Part shown: piece by piece, positions 36,188 through 45,008 of the stretch
Position numbering within the stretch: position 1 is the stretch's first letter
Layout of the letters: every line of letters starts with the position of its first letter
Assembly (NCBI GenBank): GCA_023381515.1
Contig: JAMCQI010000036.1
Coordinates: 6,234-70,233 of the forward strand
From: Chloroflexota bacterium
GTDB lineage: Bacteria; Chloroflexota; Anaerolineae; UBA4142
Direction of reading: 5' to 3'
Length of the DNA: 64,000 nt
Program-made: the position numbers and the translations under genes
Notes under the pieces: generated by a model
Told to the model about the DNA's origin: nothing
Databases searched by the model: none
What the model saw: only the letters and a program-made list of their open reading frames with translations

Positions 36188-36487
36188 TTAGGGAATGTGT
36201 TGGCTTTTGTTTTTTGTTTCTCCCTCACGGTCCAGGACGACAGGGATACCTGCCGCGATTGCGAGAATAGCAAGAATCACACCTATGTCCGGAATGGCAG
36301 CATGGACCACTAGCAGTATCCCGGTCAAGGCGAGCAAGACAGCCAGCAAGAGCATCGCGAGGTTCTTGGTTAGTTTTATCTTGTCGATTCCGGTGTGCAA
36401 GCGGTGCGATGGATCATAACGGAATACGGTGTGCTGAGAGGTCCCAAGACCTGGGCCCAGGGGTGCCGATTCCATCCAGTAATCCAA
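36188..36487 (-). CDS. Small two-helix membrane protein, probably decayed at its start
   Basis: The C-terminal 60 residues (IKLTKNLAMLLLAVLLALTG, then VILAILAIAAGIPVVL) are a clear paralogue of the 49-residue protein at 45009-45158. There the gene starts ATGAAACTGAC; here the same place reads ATAAAACTAAC near 36378, so the ancestral start seems lost. The open frame now runs upstream to a TTG at 36487 through unrelated sequence. A separate frame begins at an ATG near 36519 (MSMDEISTFRNWITGWNRHP). Function unknown. Confidence 0.45.
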   Translation of the reverse strand: MDYWMESAPLGPGLGTSQHTVFRYDPSHRLHTGIDKIKLTKNLAMLLLAVLLALTGILLVVHAAIPDIGVILAILAIAAGIPVVLDREGETKNKSQHIP

Positions 36488-36544
36488 TTACGAAAGGTCG
36501 AGATTTCATCCATTGACATGCTTTCTTTCTTGACCTGTGCCATC

Positions 36545-37096
36545 TCAATGGACTTGGGCGTCTAGAAACTCAGCTCGGCTCACCTGCTTGATGCCCGTCT
36601 CGGTTTCAAGCACTCCTGCCAGCTGGCTGGGAATCTCCATGAGGAAATGCGAATCGACGACGGGCGAGCCACCCACCAGTTTAGACCTCGCATAGTCGCC
36701 TATGTGCAGGAGCGGGAGGCCGTCGTGGTTGACCACCAGGGAGACCGTAATCGTGTAGGCGGTCTCTTCATCCAGCAGATGCACTCCATCCGCCCGATAG
36801 TCACTGTGGATGCCGGTCTTGATCTTTGACCACGCTGTCCAGGTATGTCCTCTGATCCCTGCTTCCTCTTTGAAGAGGGCGACCTGTTCTGCGCCGGTGT
36901 CGTCCACCGTGCTTGCGTTCATGCTGCGAAAGTATTCGGCGAGGCTGTCCCGGATGAGCGGGCCGATTCTCTGTGCCGTTTCAACGGCTATCCGCGTGCG
37001 CTTTTCTCGCAGCGGTCTTCCTGCCTCCTCTTCGTTCTTTTGTTCGGTTTCTCTTTCCTGCACAGTTTGGAATCCATACCTGGATGTCTTTGTCAT
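36545..37096 (-). CDS. Hypothetical protein, 183 residues
   Basis: Not assigned to any family I recognise. The N-terminal third is charged and helical (KTSRYGFQTVQERETEQKNE), the middle includes RIGPLIRDSLAEYFRSMNA, and the C-terminal part alternates strands (AYTITVSLVVNHDGLPLLHI) and helices. No signal peptide or membrane segment. AAGGAGCTAAA precedes ATG at 37096, better than the in-frame 37126. The start overlaps the upstream gene stop as ATGA, so both are one operon. Confidence 0.65.
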   Translation of the reverse strand: MTKTSRYGFQTVQERETEQKNEEEAGRPLREKRTRIAVETAQRIGPLIRDSLAEYFRSMNASTVDDTGAEQVALFKEEAGIRGHTWTAWSKIKTGIHSDYRADGVHLLDEETAYTITVSLVVNHDGLPLLHIGDYARSKLVGGSPVVDSHFLMEIPSQLAGVLETETGIKQVSRAEFLDAQVH

Positions 37097-37317
37097 TTTA
37101 GCTCCTTCAGCGAGCCAGGGGGCCATTGGGGTACCCCCTGCTGGCTGCGCCAGCTCTCCCGCAGAACGCCCGTATCCGCATTCATGATCGCCGGATCGAG
37201 GTTGTAGATCCGGACCAGTTCAAGGGCGTTGGTCGGAGGGTTCTTATCGCCTAACAAGATATACGTTGCGGCGCCGCGCACGAGGGCGCGGTATTCTTTT
37301 TGCTCTTGGCTATACAT
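37093..37317 (-). CDS. Hypothetical protein, 74 residues
   Basis: A small soluble, mostly helical protein (YSQEQKEYRALVRGAATYIL, NALELVRIYNLDPAIMNADT). It precedes the 183-residue gene with a four-base overlap, and nothing else is in the transcript. The linked arrangement looks like a partner pair, such as an adaptor with its effector, but no family is recognised. The start has AGGGGCTCCT directly upstream. Confidence 0.55.
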   Translation of the reverse strand: MYSQEQKEYRALVRGAATYILLGDKNPPTNALELVRIYNLDPAIMNADTGVLRESWRSQQGVPQWPPGSLKELK

Positions 37318-37435
37318 AGGAGCCCCTGTTACTCATCAGATGTTTCTCAGAATTCAGCCGAGCGCGATGGGCGAGTGCGTGGACTTGATCGCCGCAGCGA
37401 CCTGCTCGATTTCCTCTGCCGTAATCCAAATGCGT

Positions 37436-37864
37436 TCAAAGCCCAGTGTCCTCGCCCCTATTGCATGTCCCTGGGCGGCGCTGTTCTTTTGCCAGCTTCG
37501 ATAGGTTTTGGCTCAGTCGCTGCAAGGTGGGGACGATTTGCTCGAATTCGGTGGATTTAACGAGAAAGAAATCCGCACCCGCGTCCAGGCACAGTTGGCG
37601 GTACTCTGGAAATGGATAGTCAGTTAGGATGATCACCGCCGGAGCCGCCCGCTCTTGTTTCAATCTTTTAAGCACATCAATGCTATTCCCCTTGAGTATG
37701 TCGATATCGAGGAGAACGACGTCCGGTCTCTGGTCGAGGATCGCGGCCAGCGCGACTCGAGCCTCCGCCGCTTCGCCGACCACCTGGACCTGTGGCGCCT
37801 CGCCGAGCAGTCGCTTCAATCGCTCGCGTATCACCGTAGAATCATCGACCACAAATACCTTCAT
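37436..37864 (-). CDS. Single-domain response regulator (receiver)
   Basis: A 142-residue CheY-like receiver. The acidic pocket VDDS is at residues 6-9, the phosphoacceptor Asp lies in VVLLDIDIL near 53, the Thr switch in ILTDYP near 80 and the conserved Lys in FFLVKSTEFE near 103. No output domain is present, only a short basic tail. It has its own shared-design promoter at 37929-38018. It may control the same regulon or signal to the PAS protein encoded next to it. Confidence 0.87.
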   Translation of the reverse strand: MKVFVVDDSTVIRERLKRLLGEAPQVQVVGEAAEARVALAAILDQRPDVVLLDIDILKGNSIDVLKRLKQERAAPAVIILTDYPFPEYRQLCLDAGADFFLVKSTEFEQIVPTLQRLSQNLSKLAKEQRRPGTCNRGEDTGL

Positions 37865-37928
37865 TGCGTCACTCTGAGAGTCAGGTTGGGAAGCCGCCTA
37901 CCGACTGATCCACTCGAAGCACAAACAT

Positions 37929-38018
37929 ACCTTACCGCTCTTTGGCGGCAAAAGGAATCACTCGAGCCCGTTGGTTCTTGTCGTAAAAACACCGAACGCG
38001 TCGTCGTTAATTACGACA
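37929..38018 (-). promoter_or_regulatory. Shared-design stress promoter 1 (response regulator gene)
   Basis: On the minus strand, half-sites TGTCGT (38013-38018), ACGACG (38002-38007) and ACGACA (37979-37984) are followed after 21 bases by TTCCTT (37952-37957), then after 17 bases by TAAGGT (37929-37934). Spacings of 17, 21 and 17 bases match the five other instances exactly. The -10 lies 65 bases before the receiver gene ATG. Confidence 0.8.
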
Positions 38019-38061
38019 ACGCGTCCGATGGGGAATAACCCGGCGAAGAACTTCAGGGGAC

Positions 38062-38919
38062 CTATTCGATCAGCCCATGTTCGAGTGCATAGCGGGAGAG
38101 TTCCACATTCGACACACTGTAGGGTACATTAGGGTCTTCGAGGTAGCGGCGCTGGAGTTCGCGCGCGAGTTCCACCTTCGCCGGGTCCACATGAGAAAGC
38201 GCCAATTGCTGAATCGTGCCGTCCTCCGCCGTGACGTGCACCGCGCACCAATCCGCGAGTTGGGGGACCGCGAGACGTGCCACGCTCGCGAGCGTGGTCT
38301 CGTAATCGAGCGAGGAGGCGAGTACGTCGTTCACCTCGGCGAGAAAGCGGGCGGCCTCCTCGGCCCGCTTTCGCTCGGTCGCGTCGCGCACGATCTTGGA
38401 CACGCCGATCGCACGGCCCTGGGTGTCCCGAATCAGGCTTTCGCTGATCGAAACGTCCATCCGCCGACCGTCCTTGGCGACGCGGATCGTGTCAAAAGGG
38501 CCCGTGGATTCGCCGCGCTGGATGCGCTCGAGGATCTGCCCAAATTCGTCGAGGCGATCGGGCGGATAGATGATCTGGACGGATTTGCCGACGACCTCAT
38601 CGGCGGAATAACCGAACAGCCGCTCCGCACCCCGATTCCAAGTCAGAATCGCGCCGTCCAGCGTCTTGCCGATAATCGCATCGTCCGACGAGTTGATGAT
38701 CGCATTCAGCCGGAGAATATCCAGGTCCCATTTCCTCCGCTCGGCGCGGTCGCGGAGGACCAGGGCGATGACAGGTAACACGCTCAACACCATGACCGCA
38801 AGCCGCACGCCACTATCCAACAGGGGAAGGAAAAAGAGGATGATCGCCACCACTGATAGGAGGATCAGCAAAAGTATAGTGCTGAAAGTCAAAAGCGGCA
38901 TCCGCTGGCCTGGAATCAT
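38062..38919 (-). CDS. Membrane PAS-GAF sensor protein with LuxR-like tail
   Basis: A 285-residue protein with two N-terminal membrane helices (residues 9-55), a PAS domain (about 70-190, INSSDDAIIGKTLDGAILTW and EVVGKSVQIIYPPDR) and the first part of a GAF domain (about 195-260). The C-terminus VELSRYALEHGLIE is the ending typical of NarL/LuxR HTH domains. The GAF and HTH cores are deleted, so this looks like an internal deletion product, still open. A smaller remnant of the same gene is at 47929-48171. Confidence 0.7.
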   Translation of the reverse strand: MIPGQRMPLLTFSTILLLILLSVVAIILFFLPLLDSGVRLAVMVLSVLPVIALVLRDRAERRKWDLDILRLNAIINSSDDAIIGKTLDGAILTWNRGAERLFGYSADEVVGKSVQIIYPPDRLDEFGQILERIQRGESTGPFDTIRVAKDGRRMDVSISESLIRDTQGRAIGVSKIVRDATERKRAEEAARFLAEVNDVLASSLDYETTLASVARLAVPQLADWCAVHVTAEDGTIQQLALSHVDPAKVELARELQRRYLEDPNVPYSVSNVELSRYALEHGLIE

Positions 38920-39088
38920 AGGTCACCATAGCGAACGGGAGACAACATCGGACCGTCGACCTCCAATAATTATACGATATAACCAGGTAAGTGGCGCTGG
39001 CCATTGGAACTGGCGAGTGATGCCACGGGAAACCGGCCGATTGAAGGCTCGCCGTAACCTTACCAGAGGAACCATATTGAAGACGCGT

Positions 39089-39178
39089 TGTCGTATTTCA
39101 CGACAGCGCGTATCATCCCTTTACGACAAAAACAAACGAGTCCCAGTGGTTCCTTTCGTCCCCAATGCGCCGTATGCT
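39089..39178 (+). promoter_or_regulatory. Shared-design stress promoter 2 (glsB copy 1)
   Basis: TGTCGT (39089-39094), five bases, ACGACA (39100-39105), 17 bases, ACGACA (39123-39128), 21 bases, TTCCTT (39150-39155), 17 bases, TATGCT (39173-39178). The first pair is an inverted repeat; the third is a same-direction half-site. The segment between the third half-site and the -35 keeps CGAGTCCCAGTG. The leader to glsB is about 105 bases. Confidence 0.82.
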
Positions 39179-39288
39179 GTGTTCACATCCGCAGCAGATC
39201 TGAGAAGATCGGGACTGTGCACTTGACGGATGTTGGGATCTGCGCCAGTCCATGGGCTGGTAATTCGTTCGACCGAAGGAGTAGACAG

Positions 39289-39552
39289 ATGGGAATCTTA
39301 TCTTGGATTGTCGTAGGACTCATTGCCGGCTGGCTCGCCAGTCAGGTGATGCGGGGGGGCGGCTATGGTCTCGTCGGTGACATCATTCTCGGGATCATCG
39401 GGGGACTGGTAGGCGGCTATCTCGCCGGGGCTTTATTCGGAGTGTCAGATGCGGTCAACGGGATCAACGTGCTGAGCATCGTTGTGGCGTTCATCGGGGC
39501 GATGGTTTTGATTGGGCTGAGCCGGATGTTTTTGCACCCTCGCCGGGCCTAG
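39289..39552 (+). CDS. GlsB/YeaQ/YmgE family stress membrane protein (copy 1)
   Basis: An 87-residue three-helix, glycine-rich membrane protein of the transglycosylase-associated family (ILSWIVVGLIAGWLASQVM, GDIILGIIGGLVGGYLAG, IVVAFIGAMVLIGLSRM). Family members are induced in general stress, with unknown biochemical role. GAAGGAGTAGACAG precedes ATG at 39289. Promoter, gene and hairpin are duplicated almost identically at 48144-48652. Confidence 0.9.
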   Translation: MGILSWIVVGLIAGWLASQVMRGGGYGLVGDIILGIIGGLVGGYLAGALFGVSDAVNGINVLSIVVAFIGAMVLIGLSRMFLHPRRA

Positions 39553-39571
39553 CGATCATGGCGTGCTTCCG

Positions 39572-39596
39572 GGAGACCAATCTTATGTTGGTCTCC
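39572..39596 (+). terminator. Hairpin after glsB copy 1
   Basis: GGAGACCAA (39572-39580), loop of seven, TTGGTCTCC (39588-39596): a perfect 9-bp stem 20 bases after the stop. No T-run follows. In the second copy the A-T pair is G-C with matching change on both arms, indicating selection for the structure. Confidence 0.65.
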
Positions 39597-39692
39597 GATG
39601 GTCGCCGCCGGGGCGAGATTCCTGTCTCTGTTGAACGATAGGGATAGAAGCCTCGCCCCGGTTGCGCGGTACCTTCAAAGAAGGAGAGGATC

Positions 39693-40124
39693 GTGCCCCA
39701 AGCCCATGATATTATGACAGGGTCGCTTGCTACTTGCTCACCCCTGGATACTGTGGCGCACGCCGCCCGTCTGATGCGGGATCGGAACATCGGCGATGTG
39801 CTCGTCACCGACGATGGAAGACTGGTCGGGATTGTGACCGACCGCGACATTGCGCTGCACCACGATCACACGCCGCACGTCGCGCATTCACTGAAAGAAA
39901 CTTCCGAGTCCAGCGGGACCCACCGTCTGCATTCGGTCGAGCGTAGCCTGCTACGTGTCACTCTGGCGCTGGGTCTCATCACCGGAGCCGTCGTCGCTCT
40001 GAACTTGCTCAAGCCGGGAGGTAAGCTCTGGGAACAAATCCAAACAGACGGAATCGATGACAGAATATTGGATCTCGTCCAAGCCGGACGCACACATAGC
40101 CCGAGAGATGCCTTACCGAGATGA
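39693..40124 (+). CDS. Single CBS domain protein with C-terminal membrane helix
   Basis: A 143-residue protein. Residues 5-60 form one CBS motif (AHDIMTGSLATCSPLDTVAH, NIGDVLVTDDGRLVGIVTDR), which normally pairs with a second CBS domain to bind adenosyl nucleotides. Here the second is replaced by a linker and one membrane helix (RVTLALGLITGAVVALNLL). GTG at 39693 has AAGGAGAGGATC upstream. It may be a natural fusion or a deletion product; homodimerisation could restore the nucleotide site. Confidence 0.75.
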   Translation: MPQAHDIMTGSLATCSPLDTVAHAARLMRDRNIGDVLVTDDGRLVGIVTDRDIALHHDHTPHVAHSLKETSESSGTHRLHSVERSLLRVTLALGLITGAVVALNLLKPGGKLWEQIQTDGIDDRILDLVQAGRTHSPRDALPR

Positions 40125-40203
40125 TTTGATCCATCGGCAAAGCACTTAGGCGCAACCTATACTCTAGTTACATCGTCAATCCTGACCCAAGGAGGCAAAG
40201 ACA

Positions 40204-40584
40204 ATGACCGGCTACGTTGGACCAATCGAGAAGACAACTCTGAAGAACAAGTATTTTCGCCGGGTGCTCTTCACCGGAAAATACAGTCAGCTTGTGGTGA
40301 TGTGTCTGCAGCCGCGGGAGGAAATCGGCAACGAGGTGCATGCCAACGTCGACCAGTTCTTCCGCCTCGAAGAGGGCAAAGCCAAATTCGTCTTCGACGG
40401 CAAAGAAGAGCATCTGGCCCGTGACGGCGACGCAGTGGTGGTGCCGGCGGGCACCTATCACAATGTGATCAATGCTTCTGCGACCAAGCCGCTCAAACTC
40501 TACACGATTTACTCACCGCCGAACCATCCGGATGGGACCGTGCATAAGACGAAAGCCGAAGCGGAAGCTGCAGAGCATCGCTAG
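40204..40584 (+). CDS. Cupin domain protein
   Basis: A 126-residue single cupin. Metal motif one appears as GNEVHANVDQFFRLEEGKA, with one His and the Glu pattern of G(X)5HXH(X)3,4E partly degenerate, and motif two as PAGTYHNVINA. Similar small cupins are mannose-6-phosphate isomerase-like. AAGGAGGCAAAGACA precedes ATG. TATACT at 40160 may be its -10. No enzymatic role is evident. Confidence 0.82.
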   Translation: MTGYVGPIEKTTLKNKYFRRVLFTGKYSQLVVMCLQPREEIGNEVHANVDQFFRLEEGKAKFVFDGKEEHLARDGDAVVVPAGTYHNVINASATKPLKLYTIYSPPNHPDGTVHKTKAEAEAAEHR

Positions 40585-40742
40585 AATCTTCCGCGGGCGA
40601 TGAAGGCAGGAGTTTGGCTCCTGCCCCGATTCCTGACATTCCGCCGTTCTGTCAGCGGCGCACAAGGCGCGCGACCACGCCAAATCCGCCGCACACAAGA
40701 AGGAATGACTCGCAAAAGCGACGAAGAGCATGTTGCAAGTCC

Positions 40743-41069
40743 AAGGTCAACGTTGAAATCAAAGCCGCCAGTGTTAACACGCGGGATGAAAAACACGATG
40801 CGCACCTCCGCTCGGCAGATTTCCTGGACGCGGAGAAATATCCAAAGATCACGTTCAAGAACAAACGCGGTGAAATGGTTGACGCGACTCACGGGCGCCT
40901 GGTTGGCGATCTGACAATCCGCGATGTGACGTGCGCGGTCATTCTTGATGTGGAACACCTGGGAAAAGCCAAAGGCCCATGGGGCGCGACCAGCGCGGGC
41001 TTTGCAGCGCATGCAAGTCATCGCATAAACTGCAAGTCCGTTAACTGGTTCAAGGAGGTACTACCATGA
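40743..41069 (+). pseudogene. YceI family remnant
   Basis: The segment KVNVEIKAASVNTRDEKHDA, HLRSADFLDAEKYPKITFKN and LVGDLTIRDVT is the middle of a YceI lipid-binding lipocalin-like protein. The N-terminal signal and first strands are missing and the C-terminus departs from the family after about residue 85 of this fragment. Upstream, 40600-40742 contains a short coding tail of another gene (AHKARDHAKSAAHKKE then stop). The end overlaps the CsbD ATG. Confidence 0.7.
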
Positions 41070-41287
41070 ACGACAACATTTTGCGGGGCAAGTGGAAACA
41101 AATGCGTGGGAGTGCGAAAGAGTGGTGGGGCAAACTCACCGATAGCGATCTCGACCGTGTCAGGGGTAAGATGGAAAACCTGCGCGGCGCCCTGCAAGAG
41201 AAATATGGCTACACGCGCGAGAAAGCCGACGCGGAGATAGCCAAGCGGATGAAGGAATACAATCAGAAACACGCCCGGAAACCGTAA
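41066..41287 (+). CDS. CsbD family stress protein
   Basis: A 73-residue CsbD-like protein: NILRGKWKQMRGSAKEWWGK, DRVRGKMENLRGALQEKYGY and the lysine-rich end. CsbD proteins are small, helical, general-stress-induced proteins of unknown mechanism. CAAGGAGGTACTACC precedes ATG, an optimal ribosome site. Shares ATGA with the YceI remnant frame, suggesting that the two were once an operon. Confidence 0.88.
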   Translation: MNDNILRGKWKQMRGSAKEWWGKLTDSDLDRVRGKMENLRGALQEKYGYTREKADAEIAKRMKEYNQKHARKP

Positions 41288-41359
41288 CTCTCTGCTCCCG
41301 CCCTCCTCCCTCTCTGCATGCTCAGAACGGGGAGGAGGGTCGGATTAGGGAATCAGTCT

Positions 41360-42283
41360 GTGAAAGCCAAACTGATCTTCAACCCGGCTGCGGGCAACCC
41401 GGCGGATTCCGCCGTGCAGTTGCTCGATTTGCTGCGCCAACTGCAATTCGTGAATATCCAGGCGGAAGTGTTGCTCGTACAACCGGAATTGCATCTCGGC
41501 GCCCTCGCGCGCCGCGCGGTCCGAGACGGCGCCAGAATGGTCATCGTTTCCGGCGGCGATGGCACGATTGAAAATGTCGCGCTCGGACTCGTCGGCAGCC
41601 GGACGACCCTGGGCATTATTCCAACCGGCACCCGCAATAATCTCGCGCGCAGTCTCGGCATTCCGACCAACAATCTCGCCGGCGCCGTCGCGCTCCTGCG
41701 GAAAGGACGCCCGCTCAAAATAGACGTCGGACAGGCGCGCCAAGGACGCGCGAGCCGTTTCTTCCTGGAGGCCGGCGCCGTCGGTTTGGCTTCGGCGCTG
41801 TACCCATCCGCCGACGACATCCAGCATGGCGACCTGGGCAAAATCGGCGAGTTCATTTCGACCTTGGTTTCGGCGGCGCCCTCCGAAATTCGTCTACGTT
41901 TAGACCACCACCGCCGTGAAATCATTACCCACGCGCACCTGGTCATCGTCGCCAACATGCCGTTCATGGGCGCGAATTTTCAGATCGCGCCGGATGTGTT
42001 ATTTGATGACCGCCGGCTCGACGTATTGGTCTATTCCGATTTGAGTAAACGCGATCTGATCGGACAGGCAATGCGCTCCATGAACGATGAGCGGATTCAG
42101 CGCTTTCACGTGAAGAAAATTGCGATTACCACGGATCCGCCGATGCCGGTGATGGCGGACGGAGTCTTTCTCGGCGATGGTCCGGTGACGTTGACGGTGC
42201 AGCCGCACAGCTTGGCGGTGATGGCAGGTCCCGCTGGCGTTGCAGCCACGCCGCCTCCCCCGGCTGCCGAGGGGACACCGTGA
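41360..42283 (+). CDS. Diacylglycerol/lipid kinase family protein (YegS/DagK type)
   Basis: A 307-residue lipid kinase. Starts KAKLIFNPAAGNPADSAVQL; GGDGTIENVALGLVG near residue 66 is the catalytic GGDGT motif; GIIPTGTRNNLARSLGIP near 90 is the second nucleotide-contacting motif. The C-terminal region PMPVMADGVFLGDGPVTLTV is the usual sugar-lipid-kinase beta domain. GTG at 41360 is chosen because homology begins there, with only a weak AGGGAA; an ATG at 41318 is possible. Confidence 0.87.
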   Translation: MKAKLIFNPAAGNPADSAVQLLDLLRQLQFVNIQAEVLLVQPELHLGALARRAVRDGARMVIVSGGDGTIENVALGLVGSRTTLGIIPTGTRNNLARSLGIPTNNLAGAVALLRKGRPLKIDVGQARQGRASRFFLEAGAVGLASALYPSADDIQHGDLGKIGEFISTLVSAAPSEIRLRLDHHRREIITHAHLVIVANMPFMGANFQIAPDVLFDDRRLDVLVYSDLSKRDLIGQAMRSMNDERIQRFHVKKIAITTDPPMPVMADGVFLGDGPVTLTVQPHSLAVMAGPAGVAATPPPPAAEGTP

Positions 42284-42461
42284 ATCCCGGATCTGAAGCA
42301 AGTCCAGCAGACACTGGTAAGCACACCGTGGGGAGAGCGCCTCCTGCGCCGCCGGACCGTTTAACGCGGGGCGGTGGTGATAGGTCTGCTCGGCGGGCTC
42401 GGAATTGTTATCATGCGGCTTACGCCGCTAGCGCGCTGGGCGCTTCTGGCGCGAACCGGGC

Positions 42462-42641
42462 TTGTCTTTTCCAAGCGGACATGCCGCGCAGACATTTTTC
42501 GTAGCGACGCTGTGCCTCCGCCACTTTCAATGGCCCCTGGAAATTGCCGTGGGCGTGCATAGTATCGCCGCACTCGTCGCATTTACTCGGATTTACGTGG
42601 GCGCGCACTATGAGATGACCACTCGCGAATCGCACTCGAGG
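42462..42641 (+). pseudogene. PAP2 phosphatase remnant
   Basis: The frame LSFPSGHAAQTFFVATL carries the PSGH signature of PAP2 lipid phosphatases, followed by VAFTRIYVGAHYEM, which matches the third active-site motif RxYxGxHYPSD up to His and then diverges. The first motif and all flanking helices are missing or frameshifted. It follows the lipid kinase, a sensible original neighbour. Confidence 0.65.
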
Positions 42642-42667
42642 CGGATCCATCGCTCGGGCAGTGGATG

Positions 42668-42799
42668 GGTCTGGCTGGGGTTTTGGGGTTTACCCCATTG
42701 CCCATTTTGGCCCTTCTGCCCATCGGGATAATGATCGTAGCTTACATTATCACGGCAGAAATCGCAAAGGCGATATTTTACAGGAAAGTGAACTGTTGA
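42668..42799 (+). pseudogene. C-terminal tail of a P-type cation ATPase
   Basis: The frame LAGVLGFTPLPILALLPIGI then MIVAYIITAEIAKAIFYRKV ends at TGA 42797-42799. It is the last membrane hairpin and C-terminal FYR motif of a P-type (magnesium/calcium-like) ATPase. It follows the PAP2 remnant directly, and its stop lies 14 bases before the RNB gene start. Confidence 0.55.
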
Positions 42800-42813
42800 A
42801 GGAGGGAAATCCT

Positions 42814-44361
42814 GTGGACATGAATGAGCAACAGCACCGTGCCATTCTTCAGAGCATCGCCCGGAGAGCGATGCTTGAGCGAGGATTGCTGCCTGACTTT
42901 TCTGCACAAGCCATCGCCGAACTCGGCAACATTCGGGCAGCTGCAACTATGACTGGCAGGCTTGTGCGTGACCTCAGGGAGCTACTATGGGCTTCCATTG
43001 ATAACGATGATTCCCGTGACCTGGACCAGCTTACCGTGGCCGAGGCAATGCCCGGAGACACAGTCAGGATTCTGGTTGCCGTAGCTGATGTGGACGCGCT
43101 CGTCGAGAATGGCTCAGCCCTTGATCAACACGCCCGGCATAACACAACCTCGGTGTATACGGCGGCGATAACGTTCCCCATGCTTCCCGAAAAGCTCTCC
43201 ACCGACCTGACATCGCTGAATGTCAATGAGGATCGTTTGTCCATTGTCGTCGACATGGTGATTGGCACGGATGGATCCCTGCGTGATTCTGACATCTACC
43301 GGGCGCGTGTTCGGAATCGGGCCAAGCTCGCCTACAACAGCGTTGCTACATGGCTGGAAGGGAATGGGACCATGCCCGCAGGGATTGCGGCCACAAATGG
43401 GCTTGCTGAGAATGTGCGCACGCAGGACAGAGCCGCGCAAAGTATGAAGAATCTCCGGCACGTTCATGGGGCGCTGAGTCTTGAAACCATTGAGGCAAGA
43501 CCGGTATTTGATGGCGATCAAATCCGTGACCTGCAAATGGAAGAAACGAACCGCGCCAAGGACATTATCGAGGATTTCATGATCGCGGCGAACGGCGTGA
43601 CCGCCCGGTACCTCTCGTCACGCCAAGTCCCTTCGATCCGCCGGGTCGTCCGCACTCCAAAACGATGGGACCGGATTGTCGAGATTGCCGCAGAGCACAA
43701 GTTCGCGCTGCCAGGTAATCCAGATTCAAAAGCGCTGGAAGAATTTCTGACGAAGGAGCGAGCCGCGGACCCGCTTCGTTTCCCCGATTTGTCTCTCGCC
43801 GTGATCAAACTGTTGGGGGCGGGTGAATATATCGCAGAACTACCGGGCGACACGGCGCCGGGACATTTTGGTCTCGCCGTGAGCGACTATACTCATTCCA
43901 CAGCCCCTAATCGTCGATTTACGGACCTTATCACGCAGCGTTTATTAAAGGCCGCCATCGATGGGAGCCCCATCCCCTATGGCATCGCTGAACTGGAGGT
44001 TCTGGCGACTCATTGCACCGAAGAAGAGGATGCCGCTGACAAGGTCGAACGGCAGGTCGGCAAATCGGCCGCGGCGCTTCTCCTGGAATCGAAAATCGGA
44101 GAGCGGTTCGAAGCACTTGTCACAGGGGCTTCATCGAAAGGTACCTGGGCCCGCCTTTTGAATATTCCGGTCGAAGGGCGAGTGGTCCATGGGTTCGAGG
44201 GCATTGATGTTGGCGACCGGATTCGCGTGCAGCTGATATCAACGGACGTTGAGCGGGGATATATTGATTTCAAGAGAGAAGACCGCCCGGAAAAGGATCT
44301 CGCTCCCGCGCAAGGATTGGTGCAGCCCCTTGCGCCTGGCCGTTCGGGCAAACCCGGCTAG
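42814..44361 (+). CDS. RNB-domain ribonuclease (RNase II/R family)
   Basis: A 515-residue 3-prime exoribonuclease. The catalytic acidic cluster is seen in ASIDNDDSRDLDQL near residue 66. AHHYTHSTAPNRR-type sequence appears as DYTHSTAPNRRFTDLITQR near 357, and KVERQVGKSAAALLLESKIG near 408 is a family hallmark. Length is short for RNase R: no cold-shock domains, only a small S1-like C-terminal barrel. GTG at 42814 sits eight bases after GGAGG and is preferred to ATG 42820. Confidence 0.85.
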   Translation: MDMNEQQHRAILQSIARRAMLERGLLPDFSAQAIAELGNIRAAATMTGRLVRDLRELLWASIDNDDSRDLDQLTVAEAMPGDTVRILVAVADVDALVENGSALDQHARHNTTSVYTAAITFPMLPEKLSTDLTSLNVNEDRLSIVVDMVIGTDGSLRDSDIYRARVRNRAKLAYNSVATWLEGNGTMPAGIAATNGLAENVRTQDRAAQSMKNLRHVHGALSLETIEARPVFDGDQIRDLQMEETNRAKDIIEDFMIAANGVTARYLSSRQVPSIRRVVRTPKRWDRIVEIAAEHKFALPGNPDSKALEEFLTKERAADPLRFPDLSLAVIKLLGAGEYIAELPGDTAPGHFGLAVSDYTHSTAPNRRFTDLITQRLLKAAIDGSPIPYGIAELEVLATHCTEEEDAADKVERQVGKSAAALLLESKIGERFEALVTGASSKGTWARLLNIPVEGRVVHGFEGIDVGDRIRVQLISTDVERGYIDFKREDRPEKDLAPAQGLVQPLAPGRSGKPG

Positions 44362-44398
44362 CGCGGCACGATATCAAACGCGAACTGGCGGCGCATCA

Positions 44399-44835
44399 TT
44401 ATCCACAGCGCGAACAGTACGCCGATTGGCAGCATGGTGTCGATGAGGCCGCGCTCGGCAAGTGTCCCGGCAGAATCGCTTGCCACAAGGGATCACCCGG
44501 ACGAACGACACGCAGCTGCGCCAGTGGCGTCATCGCCTGTTCGGCTGTCGTCGTCGCCCAGCGTTCGCGCGGAATTGCCTTGACATGGTGCAACGTCAGC
44601 AGCCCTTCGACGCGCCCCGCCCGTTCCACGGGAAAACACCGCCGCCCCGTCGTCAGAATATGATCCTGGACCACTTGGTCCAGCGTCGCTTCCGGCGCGA
44701 GCGTCTGGCATTCGGGCGTCATGATTTCGCCAACTGTGTGCCCGGCCAACAGGCGTTGCAGCGTCACCTGCTGCACACTGGCGGTCGCGGCGTTCTGCAG
44801 GAGCCAACCAATAAACGCGATTACGAAAAAGTGGA
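44399..44835 (-). pseudogene. Site-2 protease/CBS protein C-terminal remnant
   Basis: Minus-strand reading gives FVIAFIGWLLQNAATASVQQ (final membrane helix), then VTLQRLLAGHTVGEIMTPEC and VDQ-type CBS sequence up to RVVRPGDPLWQAI, the order seen in M50 site-2 proteases with CBS domains. The protease core is absent and after DPLWQAI the frame breaks. A second frame then reads LIDTMLPIGVLFALWIMMRR to a stop at 44358, perhaps the tail of another gene. Confidence 0.55.
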
Positions 44836-45008
44836 TGCCGCCGCAGTGACCCCCATGCGGCAGCCCTCCGCTGGGTGCGCCAACAGAGTTGGCGACGCGT
44901 CTTGCGACCCAGCACTTGCGGGGGACGAAAGGGTATCTGCCGTTCGCGCGCAGAATGCAATGGACTTGTTCCCGTCGCTCCGAAAGTCGGGCCGAGGGAA
45001 CGTACTGC

